A stretch of DNA of 10,536 nt, taken from positions 1-10,536 of the forward strand of contig JAIPBB010000187.1 in NCBI GenBank assembly GCA_021739805.1. The letters are read 5' to 3'. Positions 1-6,946 of this stretch are shown here, piece after piece. Source of the DNA: Saprospiraceae bacterium. GTDB taxonomy: Bacteria; Bacteroidota; Bacteroidia; Bacteroidales; JAIPBB01. The notes under the pieces were generated by a model, which did not search any database, was not told the origin of the DNA, and was given only the letters and a program-made list of their open reading frames with translations. How positions within the stretch are numbered: the stretch's first letter is position 1; the number at the start of each line of letters is the position of its first letter. The position numbers were made by a program, and so were the translations under genes.

Positions 1-2
1 CT

Positions 3-1178
3 ACTGCTGTTGAAGCTGCTGAGGTTGGTCATAAAGTGATTTTGGGGGAGAAGCTTCCTTATCTTGGTGGAAGAGTTGCCAAAATGAATCAATATTTTCC
101 TAAGCTTTGCCCACCATACTGTGGTTTAGAAATCAATTTTAAAAGAATTAAGAACAATCAGAATATTGATGTTTTTGTTTCAACTGAAGTTGAGAATATT
201 AGCGGAAAGAAAGGTGATTTTAAAGTAAGTTTAAAAACAGCCGCAAAATTAGTTAACGATAAGTGTACTACATGTGGCGAATGTGAAAAAGTTTGTCCGG
301 TTGAAATTGATAATGAATTCAATTATAATTTAGATAAAACCAAAGCCATTTATTTGCCACATGAAATGGCATTTCCCTGGAAATATACTATTGAAGAAAA
401 AGCTTGTCAAGGTGAAAGTTGCAATAGGTGTGTTGACGTTTGTAAGTATGGTGCAATTGATTTAAAACAAAAAGAATTAAACTTTGATTTGGATGTTGAT
501 TCCATAGTTATTGCTACAGGTTGGAAACCATATAATGCTTCAAAAATCGATAATCTAAACTATAAAAACTCTGCTGATATAATCTCAAATGTTGAGATGG
601 AAAGGCTAGCTGCACCTAATGGAATGACTTCAGGTAAGATAGTTCGACTGTCAGATAATAAGGAAGTTAAAGATATTGCATTTGTTCAGTGTGCAGGTTC
701 TCGTGACGAAAATCATTTAGCATATTGTTCAGGAGTTTGTTGTTCTGCTTCATTGAAACAAGCTTTGAATTTAAGAGAAGTTTGCCCTGATATTAAAATC
801 AAAATATTCTATATAGATTTAAGAGTTTTAGGCAGAAATGAAGATATTTTAAAGAAGGTTGAAGCAGATGAAAACATTGAATTGATAAAAGGAAAAGTCG
901 GTAGAGTTAGTATAAATGAAAATGGAAGTCTTCAGGTTGAAGCTGAGGATATAATGTTCAATAAAAAAGTAAATCAGGAATTTGATATGGTGGTTTTGGC
1001 AACAGGAATTGTTCCTGAAAAGCTTGAGATTCCAAATATCAAATATGATGATTTTGATTTTGTGGAAGCTGAAAAGCTGGAAGATGGAATTTTTGCAACT
1101 GCTTGTGCTAAAAAGCCATTGGATGTTTCGGCTTCGGTGAAAGATGCGACTGGGGTGGCTTTGAAGGCGATTCAGTAG
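3..1178 (+). CDS. qmoA: QmoA-like HdrA-family flavoprotein, 5'-partial
   Basis: The reading frame is open to the left edge of the window, so the start lies upstream; the GTG at 36 is internal. The first visible residues (TAVEAAEVGHKVILGEK, then LGGRVA) are the end of an FAD-binding Rossmann motif whose GGG part is cut off, so probably only about 15-20 residues are missing and 391 are visible. Counting from the codon at 36, a CxxCxxCxxxCP iron-sulfur motif lies at 77-88, further clustered cysteines at 124, 129, 132 and 136, the HdrA-type YCSGVCC motif at 230-236, and a second nucleotide-binding motif VVLATG near 319-324. These features match the smaller HdrA-like subunit of the Qmo complex, which holds FAD and [4Fe-4S] and passes electrons between the membrane subunit and APS reductase. 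The following genes are qmoB- and qmoC-like, which supports the call over a generic HdrA. Whether aprBA and sat lie upstream cannot be seen. Confidence 0.85.
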   Translation, partial: TAVEAAEVGHKVILGEKLPYLGGRVAKMNQYFPKLCPPYCGLEINFKRIKNNQNIDVFVSTEVENISGKKGDFKVSLKTAAKLVNDKCTTCGECEKVCPVEIDNEFNYNLDKTKAIYLPHEMAFPWKYTIEEKACQGESCNRCVDVCKYGAIDLKQKELNFDLDVDSIVIATGWKPYNASKIDNLNYKNSADIISNVEMERLAAPNGMTSGKIVRLSDNKEVKDIAFVQCAGSRDENHLAYCSGVCCSASLKQALNLREVCPDIKIKIFYIDLRVLGRNEDILKKVEADENIELIKGKVGRVSINENGSLQVEAEDIMFNKKVNQEFDMVVLATGIVPEKLEIPNIKYDDFDFVEAEKLEDGIFATACAKKPLDVSASVKDATGVALKAIQ

Positions 1179-1241
1179 GGAAAAGGCAAAAGTAGAAAGT
1201 AAAAAGGCGAAAGAAGAAAGTACAAAGGTAAAAGGTATAGG
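1179..1241 (+). repeat. Degenerate 7-bp tandem repeat, nine units
   Basis: Directly after the qmoA stop codon the sequence divides into nine consecutive heptamers without any slip: GGAAAAG, GCAAAAG, TAGAAAG, TAAAAAG, GCGAAAG, AAGAAAG, TACAAAG, GTAAAAG, GTATAGG. The last four bases are nearly constant (AAAG) and the first three vary. No protein or RNA is evident. Confidence 0.85.
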
Positions 1242-1256
1242 ATAACTAATTCAAGG

Positions 1257-1347
1257 CGTCATTGCGAAGGAGGAACGACTGAAGCAATCCCTTGTATTAA
1301 AGTGAATAAAGTTAAAAACAGATTGCTTCGCTTCGCTCGCAATGACG
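1257..1347. repeat. Imperfect inverted-repeat (REP/MITE-like) element
   Basis: The left arm (1257-1289) begins CGTCATTGCGA and ends GAAGCAATC. The right arm (1321-1347) is its approximate reverse complement, GATTGC...TCGCAATGACG. The outer 11 and inner 9 bases match exactly; the middle of the left arm is diverged and 6 nt longer. The spacer is 31 bp. Arms of the type GTCATTGCGA...GAAGCAATC recur in many bacterial genomes as small non-coding palindromic repeats (recalled, not searched). In a qmoAB transcript the arms could form a hairpin. Confidence 0.75.
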
Positions 1348-1355
1348 TTAGCTTC

Positions 1356-1397
1356 GAATAGCGAGTAACGAGCAACAAGAAACGAGAAATGAGTAAA
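1356..1397 (+). repeat. Degenerate 7-bp tandem repeat running into qmoB
   Basis: Six in-phase heptamers: GAATAGC, GAGTAAC, GAGCAAC, AAGAAAC, GAGAAAT, GAGTAAA. The fifth unit contains the A and T of the qmoB start codon, and the sixth covers the G of ATG plus codons 2 and 3. The repeat therefore supplies the whole ribosome-binding region of qmoB. Confidence 0.75.
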
Positions 1398-3524
1398 AAC
1401 ATAGGATTATATATTTGTAAAGGTTGCGAAATCGGCAATTGCATTGATGTTGATGCTTTGTCGGCTATTGCTAATGATGAATATAAAATCCAAAATTGTA
1501 AGATTCATGATTCGCTTTGTAGTCCGGAGGCTGTTGAGTTAATTAAAACAGATATTTCCGAAAATAATTTTGAAGGAATTATTATTGCTGCTTGTTCGCC
1601 AAGGTATTATACTAAAGAGTTTGATTTTGGTGATAATATCATTAATGAAAGAGTAAATCTTCGTGAGCAGGTTGTTTGGACACATGATGCTGGAGATGAA
1701 GACACACAAATGCTTGCTGATGATCTTCTCAGAATGAGTATTGCAAAAGTTCAGAATATTGTAAATCCAAAAGCATTTATTGCTGAAAATCTAAGTTCAG
1801 ATGTTTTGGTTGTCGGTGGAGGAATTACAGGAATAACTGCTGCTATTGAAGGAGCAAAGGCAGGATACAAAATGATTCTAATTGAAAAGGAAAATGAGCT
1901 AGGCGGCTATGCGAAAATTCTTCATAAGCAACTTCCACAAAAATCTCCTTATAAAAATCTTGAAGAGCCTACAATTAATTCTAAAATTAAAGAACTCGAA
2001 AACTATAAAAATATTGAAGTTTTTACTTCTTCTGAAATTCTTGAAATATCCGGTCAGCCCGGATTATTTGAAGTTAAGTTTGACAAAAAAGGAGAGACGA
2101 AAAATTTAAAAGTAGCATCAATTGTTATGGCAACAGGATGGAAACCTTATGATGCAAACAAACTCATGGAGTTCAAATATTCAGATTTTCCGGATGTTAT
2201 TACCAATGTAGAGTTTGAAAAAATGGCCGCTGAAAACAAAATTCTAAAGCCATCGGATGGTAAAAAAGTCAAAAGTATTTTGTTTATTCAATGTGCCGGT
2301 TCACGTGACGAAAAGCATCTTTCGTATTGCTCAAATTTCTGCTGTGGAACGACTTTGAAGCAGGCAAAATATATTCGTGAAAACAATCCTGATGCTTTAG
2401 TTTATGTTGTTTATAAGGATATTAGAACTCCCGGTAGATATGAGCATTTTTATAAGGAAATGCAAAATGATGACAGACTTTTTCTAACCAAAGGTGAAGT
2501 TAATGAAGTTATTCAATCCAATGCCGGACTAAGTGTTGGTGTTAAAAACACCTTGATTGGAGAAGATATTTCCTTGAATGTTGATTTGGTAGTTTTGGCA
2601 ACGGGAATGACTCCTGCAAACACTGAAGATTTGAATTTAACCTACAGACTTGGAAAAGGATTACCCGAGCTAAAATACAATTTCACTGATTCTCATTTTA
2701 TATGTTTTCCTTACGAAACAAGAAGAACAGGAATTTACGCAGCAGGTTCAGTTCGTGCTCCAATGGATATGAGTTCAAGCATGGAAGATGCAATGGGTGC
2801 GACTTTGAAAGCAATTCAATGTCTGGAAAGCACCAAACGTGGCGAAGCTGTTCATCCAAGAGCAGGGGATAAGTCCTTTCCTGAGTTGTATTTGGATAGA
2901 TGTACTGATTGCAAACGCTGCACTGAAGAATGTCCTTTCGGAGCTTATGATGAAACTGAAAAAGGAACTCCATTACCAAACCCAAATCGTTGTCGTAGGT
3001 GCGGAATTTGTCTTGGTGCCTGTCCGGAGCGAATTATCAATTTTGCTGATTTTTCTGTTAATAGTATTTCTTCGATGATTAAGGCTGTTCACATTCCTGA
3101 TGAATTTGAAGAGAAACCAAGAATATTGATTTTTGCTTGTGAAAATGATGCTTATCCGGCAATTGATATGGCTGGTTATAAGCGATTAAAATATAGTGCT
3201 TTTGTAAGGATAATTCCTGTAAGATGCATTGGTTCAGTAAATAAAGTATGGATTAGCGATGCACTTTCACAAGGCTTTGACGGCATAATGTTGTTGGGGT
3301 GTAAGCCTGGAGATGATTATCAATGTCATTTTATTCAGGGTAGTGAATTGATGGAAACAAGGGGAGAAAATATTCAGGAAACATTGGATAAAATGATGCT
3401 TGAACCTGAAAGAATAAGAACTGAATTTGTCGAAATTACTGACTATAAAAAAATACCGGAATTGATTAATGATTATATAGAAACAATAGAAGAAATTGGA
3501 CCGAATCCGTTTAAGGATATGTAG
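1389..3524 (+). CDS. qmoB: QmoB-like HdrA/MvhD fusion subunit
   Basis: The 711-residue product has the full domain order of QmoB. An HdrA-type N-terminal segment (about 1-130) carries C10, C13, C18, C44 and AACSPRYY at 67-74. An FAD-binding Rossmann motif VVGGGITGI lies at 141-149, a second ATG nucleotide motif at 248-250, the HdrA SYCSNFCC motif at 312-319 and VVLATG at 401-406. Two ferredoxin-type [4Fe-4S] motifs have cysteines at 505, 508, 511, 515 and at 535, 538, 541, 545. A C-terminal MvhD-like domain spans about 577-705 with C584, C613, C638 and C646. In known Qmo complexes this is the large soluble subunit that pairs with QmoA on the membrane subunit QmoC. The ATG at 1389 fits the conserved start MSKNIGLYICKGC; no Shine-Dalgarno sequence is visible and the leader is a heptamer repeat. 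The 210-bp gap after qmoA is long for this normally compact operon. Confidence 0.9.
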   Translation: MSKNIGLYICKGCEIGNCIDVDALSAIANDEYKIQNCKIHDSLCSPEAVELIKTDISENNFEGIIIAACSPRYYTKEFDFGDNIINERVNLREQVVWTHDAGDEDTQMLADDLLRMSIAKVQNIVNPKAFIAENLSSDVLVVGGGITGITAAIEGAKAGYKMILIEKENELGGYAKILHKQLPQKSPYKNLEEPTINSKIKELENYKNIEVFTSSEILEISGQPGLFEVKFDKKGETKNLKVASIVMATGWKPYDANKLMEFKYSDFPDVITNVEFEKMAAENKILKPSDGKKVKSILFIQCAGSRDEKHLSYCSNFCCGTTLKQAKYIRENNPDALVYVVYKDIRTPGRYEHFYKEMQNDDRLFLTKGEVNEVIQSNAGLSVGVKNTLIGEDISLNVDLVVLATGMTPANTEDLNLTYRLGKGLPELKYNFTDSHFICFPYETRRTGIYAAGSVRAPMDMSSSMEDAMGATLKAIQCLESTKRGEAVHPRAGDKSFPELYLDRCTDCKRCTEECPFGAYDETEKGTPLPNPNRCRRCGICLGACPERIINFADFSVNSISSMIKAVHIPDEFEEKPRILIFACENDAYPAIDMAGYKRLKYSAFVRIIPVRCIGSVNKVWISDALSQGFDGIMLLGCKPGDDYQCHFIQGSELMETRGENIQETLDKMMLEPERIRTEFVEITDYKKIPELINDYIETIEEIGPNPFKDM

Positions 3525-3525
3525 T

Positions 3526-3588
3526 TGGAAATTGGAAATTAGAAATTGGAAATTAGAGTGTTATATTGTTAAATTGTTAAATTGTTAA
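3526..3588 (+). repeat. Heptamer array followed by octamer array
   Basis: One base after the qmoB stop codon come heptamers TGGAAAT, TGGAAAT, TAGAAAT, TGGAAAT, TAGAGTG (3526-3560). A short junction is followed by three exact copies of the octamer ATTGTTAA at 3565-3588. Nothing suggests a terminator: there is no GC-rich stem before a T run. Confidence 0.8.
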
Positions 3589-3650
3589 TTTGTTGCAAAA
3601 CTTATATGAACTTTTATGCCTTTTATGGTTAAATTTTAGAAATTAGTACT

Positions 3651-3725
3651 AGTCAAACCGAGTGCCACGCCTTGATGAATTGGATGTTTAGACTGAAATT
3701 TGCAGCGTGGTGTATCGAGGTTGAG
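3651..3725. repeat. Dispersed inverted-repeat element, copy 1
   Basis: AGTCAAACCGAGTGCCACGC at the left, then a 34-bp spacer and GCGTGGTGTATCGAGG at the right. GCCACGC (3664-3670) can pair with GCGTGGT (3705-3711, one G-T pair). A second copy with the same ends and nearly the same spacer lies at 9429-9497. It sits between qmoB and qmoC and encodes nothing visible. Confidence 0.75.
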
Positions 3726-3753
3726 TTAAAAAGATGGTTGTTCAAACTATTAA

Positions 3754-3795
3754 AAAGGAATAATGAATATCGAATACTGAATGTTGAATAAAGAA
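3754..3795 (+). repeat. Degenerate 7-bp tandem repeat upstream of qmoC
   Basis: Six in-phase heptamers with constant GAA at the end: AAAGGAA, TAATGAA, TATCGAA, TACTGAA, TGTTGAA, TAAAGAA. The array ends 15 bp before the qmoC start codon and forms most of its leader. Confidence 0.8.
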
Positions 3796-3810
3796 GTTTT
3801 CAAGAACTAA

Positions 3811-4896
3811 ATGAATATTAAGCCAAATATAGAATTCATCCGGGATCTGAGAATGGAAAGCGGAGCAGACCTAAAGCAGTGTATGCAATGCGGAACTTGT
3901 TCGGTGGTTTGTGATTTGTCACCTGATGATAATCCATTTCCAAGAAAAGAGATGATTTGGGCGAGTTGGGGATTAATGGATAAATTAGTTTCTGACCCCG
4001 ACGTTTGGCTTTGTCATAATTGTGGAGATTGCACAACTTATTGTCCCAGAGATGTTAAACCGGGAGATGTTTTAGCCGCTGTTAGAAGCAAAGTTTATGA
4101 GAAATATGCAAAACCGGCTTTCTTATTTAAACTTTTAAAGAAACCGATTTTTCTGCCAATTACAATTGCTATTCCTGTTTTTATAATTGGATTGATTCTC
4201 TTTCTTAACGGGACTTTAGCTATACCTGAAGGAGATGTAAACTATTCGAAGTTTTTTCCGCATATGCAGTTGAATATTTCATTTTCTACTCTTGTTCTGA
4301 TTGTTTTACTTGGATTGGTTTTAAGTATTAGAAGCTTTGTTTCGGATATAAAACAGCATCTGCCAAAGCAAAAGAAAAAGAGTTTTATGAAAAGCTTGAT
4401 AGAATTTAAAATAGAAATTCTTTTACATAAACAATTTAATAAATGTCAGGAAAATAAATTCAGGTCAACAGCTCATTTACTGGTTTTGTGGGGTTTTATA
4501 TTATTGCTGATTGTTACTGCTTTTGCCATACTTGCTGTAGTGTTTTTTGAATATCCAATGGGATTATTTCATCCTGTCAAAATCACCGGAAACATTGCAG
4601 CAGCAATGCTTGTGATTGGTTTGTTGATAATGATGTTTCAGAGAGTTAAAGGCGAAAACGTAGCCGGCAAAAAGAATTATTTCGACTGGCTATTTTTGAT
4701 TTCTTTGTTTCTGTTAACAATCTCAGGTTTACTGGTTGAAATAGCCCGTTTCGACAATTGGAGTCTTGCTTACCATATTTATTTTGTTCATCTGGTTTTA
4801 GTTTGGATGCTAATAATTTATGCTCCTTACACCAAATTTGCACATGTGTTTTATAGGTCAACCGCGATTATTTTGTGTAAAATGTATGGGAGGTAA
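3811..4896 (+). CDS. qmoC: QmoC-like iron-sulfur/cytochrome b membrane subunit
   Basis: The 361-residue product has two parts. The first 100 residues are an HdrC-like domain with two [4Fe-4S] motifs, cysteines 24, 27, 30, 34 and 68, 71, 74, 78 (the last followed by P). The rest is a membrane domain with hydrophobic segments at roughly 113-133, 157-175, 221-245, 261-277, 293-312 and 321-340, separated by a basic loop at about 180-220. Histidines in or near the helices (222, 322, 327, 345) are candidate heme b ligands. This fused layout is typical of QmoC, which exchanges electrons with menaquinone and anchors QmoAB at the cytoplasmic membrane. The ATG at 3811 follows CAAGAACTAA, with no clear ribosome-binding site. 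It lies 286 bp after qmoB, a gap made of repeats. A DsrM/HdrE-type protein is the main alternative but is less likely next to qmoAB. Confidence 0.88.
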   Translation: MNIKPNIEFIRDLRMESGADLKQCMQCGTCSVVCDLSPDDNPFPRKEMIWASWGLMDKLVSDPDVWLCHNCGDCTTYCPRDVKPGDVLAAVRSKVYEKYAKPAFLFKLLKKPIFLPITIAIPVFIIGLILFLNGTLAIPEGDVNYSKFFPHMQLNISFSTLVLIVLLGLVLSIRSFVSDIKQHLPKQKKKSFMKSLIEFKIEILLHKQFNKCQENKFRSTAHLLVLWGFILLLIVTAFAILAVVFFEYPMGLFHPVKITGNIAAAMLVIGLLIMMFQRVKGENVAGKKNYFDWLFLISLFLLTISGLLVEIARFDNWSLAYHIYFVHLVLVWMLIIYAPYTKFAHVFYRSTAIILCKMYGR

Positions 4897-4901
4897 ATGG
4901 T

Positions 4902-4922
4902 GATGTCAGATGTCAAATGAAT
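4902..4922 (+). repeat. Short heptamer repeat after qmoC
   Basis: GATGTCA is repeated twice exactly (4902-4908, 4909-4915), followed by AATGAAT. It begins five bases after the qmoC stop. The same GATGTCA word occurs once in the array after cysH. The 55-bp gap to the convergent gene at 4952 holds no convincing terminator hairpin. Confidence 0.5.
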
Positions 4923-4951
4923 AGTAACATAAACTCATATTAAAGGAATAT

Positions 4952-5470
4952 TTAATCACACATTTGTTGTTTAATATATTCAGCTAATAGTTCTAATCTT
5001 TTTTCTGTATTGATAGATTGTTTCGGTAATAATTTATTTCCTTCTAAATCCCTGTCTATTTGATTTATTGATTGAAGTCCAAGATGTTTACAGAAGACAA
5101 ATTTTGCTTTAAGAGAAGTTAAATAGATGGAAGCAGACATGGATTTATCACCAAAGAAAATAATGTATTTCTCTATATCTGTTAATTCTTTAAATAAACG
5201 TTCAATGTTTTTCGGTTCTTGAATAATTTCTACTGAAGCTTCAGTTTTACCATCTTTTGCTTTATAGAGTGGTTTATCATAGCTATTTGTAATTCTAAAT
5301 TCATATTTGTTAGAATATTCTATTTCAAGCAATTTTAATAATCTGTCTAAGTTATCACCTGTTATTCCACTAACTGGTTTTCCGTTCTTTTCTTCTTCTT
5401 GACCGGGAACACTAAAAACAAATGCTATATCTGTTCTGTTTCCTTTGTTAAAATGTGCTGAGTTTTCCAT
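4952..5470 (-). CDS. Small uracil-DNA glycosylase-like protein
   Basis: The 172-residue product has no signal peptide or membrane segment. Residues 16-45 (AFVFSVPGQ, then a stretch with EEE, NGKPVSG, TGDNLDRLL) resemble the first motif of the uracil-DNA glycosylase superfamily, which in family 4 reads about GEAPGEDED.GRPFVGPAG..LD. Later come FRITNSYDKP (58-67), a strand like YIIFFGDKS (102-110), and KHLGLQSIN (128-136), which could be a variant of the HPS-like motif holding the base-binding histidine (H129). I infer a DNA base-excision or nucleic-acid-binding fold; substrate and activity are unknown. The family-4 iron-sulfur cysteines are not apparent (only C127 and C171). It lies 75 bp downstream of fic on the same strand and may be cotranscribed. 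A weak TATCTTTA box 34-41 bp before its ATG could instead give it its own promoter. Confidence 0.6.
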   Translation of the reverse strand: MENSAHFNKGNRTDIAFVFSVPGQEEEKNGKPVSGITGDNLDRLLKLLEIEYSNKYEFRITNSYDKPLYKAKDGKTEASVEIIQEPKNIERLFKELTDIEKYIIFFGDKSMSASIYLTSLKAKFVFCKHLGLQSINQIDRDLEGNKLLPKQSINTEKRLELLAEYIKQQMCD

Positions 5471-5545
5471 ATTGCATTGTTTTTTATTTTCTAAAGATAC
5501 ATTGTTAAAGTGCTAGTGAAACTTCTTTTGTATTTCTTTTAATTT

Positions 5546-6667
5546 TCACCCTCCCAAAATCCTCATCAAATCATTATTTACATAAAATACTTCTACTCCT
5601 TGTTTTTTTGGTGTAAGAATTTTGTTTTCAACCAATTCATTAAGGTATTTCGTTAAAGTTGTTCTTGATGTTTTCTCTATGACTTCCCCTAAAGTTAAGG
5701 GTTTTATGTATGGCTGACTAAAAATTACTTCGTTCACTTCTTTGTTATACCATTTAACTTTTGTCCTTGCATAATCAAGTGTACTCTCCATTTGTTCAAG
5801 AATTTCATTAATCATATTATTAGTTAGAATAGAAGTTTTTTCAACAGCTTCAAGCATAAATTCAACCCAGTTTTCCCACGAATTTCTTAGAGTTACTGAA
5901 CCTAAATTGTAATAGTAGTCTTCTTTATTTACAATAATATATTTTGATAAATAAAGTGTAGGTTGCGATAATAGACCTTTGTTTATCAGGTATAATAAAT
6001 TCAGAATTCTTCCTGTTCTACCATTACCATCCTGAAATGGATGTATTGCTTCGAATTGATAATGAGCAATGCACATTTTCAACAACGGGTCGGTCGGATA
6101 TTTTTCATCATCATTAAGGAATTCTATAAGATTATCAATTAATCCTTCAATTAATTCTTCGCCCTGAGGGGGAGTGTAAATAATTTCGCCTGACCTGAAA
6201 TCACTTTGCCCTCTTTTAATCACAACCTTTGCTTGTGGTGGTCGAAAACCTGATTGAGTTTCCTTAATTTGTTTGAAAATATTTGTGATTAAAGTCGTAT
6301 CTATTGTATTATTTTGCTGTAAATGTGCGTAGCCAGCCCAAAGAGCCTCTCTATATTTCAAAACTTCCTTGGTCGCCGGATTAATATTATTCTCTTTAAG
6401 TGTATCTGAAACAGCTTTATATAGTTCATCTTCGGTAGTGAAAATATTTTCTATTTCAGTTGAAGTCTTTGCCTCTTGTAATGCAATTGTATTCACAAGC
6501 ATCAAAGGATTAGGCAGTCTGTTAATATTCCCATTTACAGTAGCAAGTGCTCTTGAAGCAGCAACTAATTTCTTAAGTATTTGAGGATTATTATCCAGAT
6601 TTTTGCTTGGTGGTAGAACAGGCAAATCATTATATGGTATTGTCCTGTCAAATTTTGTTTTACTCAT
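5546..6667 (-). CDS. fic: Class II Fic protein adenylyltransferase with C-terminal winged helix
   Basis: The 373-residue product contains the complete Fic active-site motif HPFQDGNGRTGR at 209-220, used by Fic enzymes to transfer AMP from ATP to a hydroxyl side chain of a target protein. An N-terminal Fic_N region (about 10-85) carries the inhibitory-helix motif (S/T)xxxE(G/N) as S69-TEI-E73-N74, which marks a class II, self-inhibited Fic. Length, layout and the position of the inhibitory glutamate resemble the Shewanella oneidensis Fic protein (from memory). The C-terminal 60 residues (about 312-371) look like a winged helix-turn-helix (LTLGEVIEKTSRTTLTKYLNELVENKIL). A DNA-binding tail fits autoregulation: the start codon abuts a 70-bp repeat array of TGTCCA/TGGACA sites and the predicted promoter lies inside it. 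The gene reads against its qmo and cysH neighbours, which suggests an independent insertion of fic plus the downstream glycosylase-like gene. Targets are unknown. Confidence 0.92.
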   Translation of the reverse strand: MSKTKFDRTIPYNDLPVLPPSKNLDNNPQILKKLVAASRALATVNGNINRLPNPLMLVNTIALQEAKTSTEIENIFTTEDELYKAVSDTLKENNINPATKEVLKYREALWAGYAHLQQNNTIDTTLITNIFKQIKETQSGFRPPQAKVVIKRGQSDFRSGEIIYTPPQGEELIEGLIDNLIEFLNDDEKYPTDPLLKMCIAHYQFEAIHPFQDGNGRTGRILNLLYLINKGLLSQPTLYLSKYIIVNKEDYYYNLGSVTLRNSWENWVEFMLEAVEKTSILTNNMINEILEQMESTLDYARTKVKWYNKEVNEVIFSQPYIKPLTLGEVIEKTSRTTLTKYLNELVENKILTPKKQGVEVFYVNNDLMRILGG

Positions 6668-6670
6668 ATT

Positions 6671-6880
6671 TGTCCAATTTTTAGGTTTTTCTGAACATTA
6701 TGCAAATATATGTTCATTTTTTGTCATATTCCAAACCTTTTGTCCAATATTTTCAATATTCTGGACAAATAGCTGAAATGTGTCCATTTTTTTGCATTAC
6801 TTAGGTGCTTTGTCCAATTATATTAATTTTCTGGACAAATAGCCAAAATCTGTCCATTTGCTGAACATTGATGCTTATTC
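6671..6880. promoter_or_regulatory. Three tandem 70-bp units with phased TGTCCA/TGGACA sites
   Basis: Units start at 6671, 6741 and 6811, each with TGTCCAAT. At offset 21 each has TGGACA or TGAACA (6692, 6762, 6832), and at offset 40 TGTCCA or TGTTCA (6711, 6781, 6851). An extra TGAACA lies at 6862. Site-to-site steps are 21, 19 and 30 bp, all near multiples of a helical turn, so the sites face one side of the DNA. Orientation alternates, giving overlapping inverted pairs. The unit nearest fic is the most diverged and contains the predicted fic promoter; the array ends four bases from the fic start codon. The best explanation is a repressor array, possibly bound by the winged helix of Fic itself. 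Confidence 0.7.
6703..6735 (-). promoter_or_regulatory. Predicted fic promoter, Bacteroidota type
   Basis: Read on the minus strand: TTTG (6735-6732), a 21-bp spacer, then TATATTTG (6710-6703), an exact match to the Bacteroidota -7 consensus TAnnTTTG. Transcription would start around 6697, giving a leader of about 30 nt. One TGTTCA site (6711) lies in the spacer and a TGAACA site (6692) near the start point. Confidence 0.55.
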
Positions 6881-6916
6881 ATATCCTATTTAAATTCTCT
6901 TTCTTATAAAAATAAT

Positions 6917-6924
6917 TATTTTTG
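6917..6924 (+). promoter_or_regulatory. Possible cysH -7 box
   Basis: TATTTTTG matches the TAnnTTTG consensus and lies 22 bp before the cysH ATG. No good TTTG/TTG is seen about 20 bp upstream of it, so the call is weak. Confidence 0.35.
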
Positions 6925-6946
6925 CGCACTGAATAAAACTATTGTG

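Noticed and set aside
1259..1444. Minus-strand 61-codon frame
   Set aside because: It covers the palindromic element, a heptamer array and the start of qmoB, and has no recognisable protein features.
4897..4951. Bidirectional terminator between qmoC and the glycosylase-like gene
   Set aside because: No stable stem followed by a T run on either strand could be found by eye.
6671..6880. CRISPR-like regular spacing
   Set aside because: There are only three 70-bp units, with no long conserved repeat and unique spacer pattern; the conserved parts are hexamers in alternating orientation, and no cas genes are seen.
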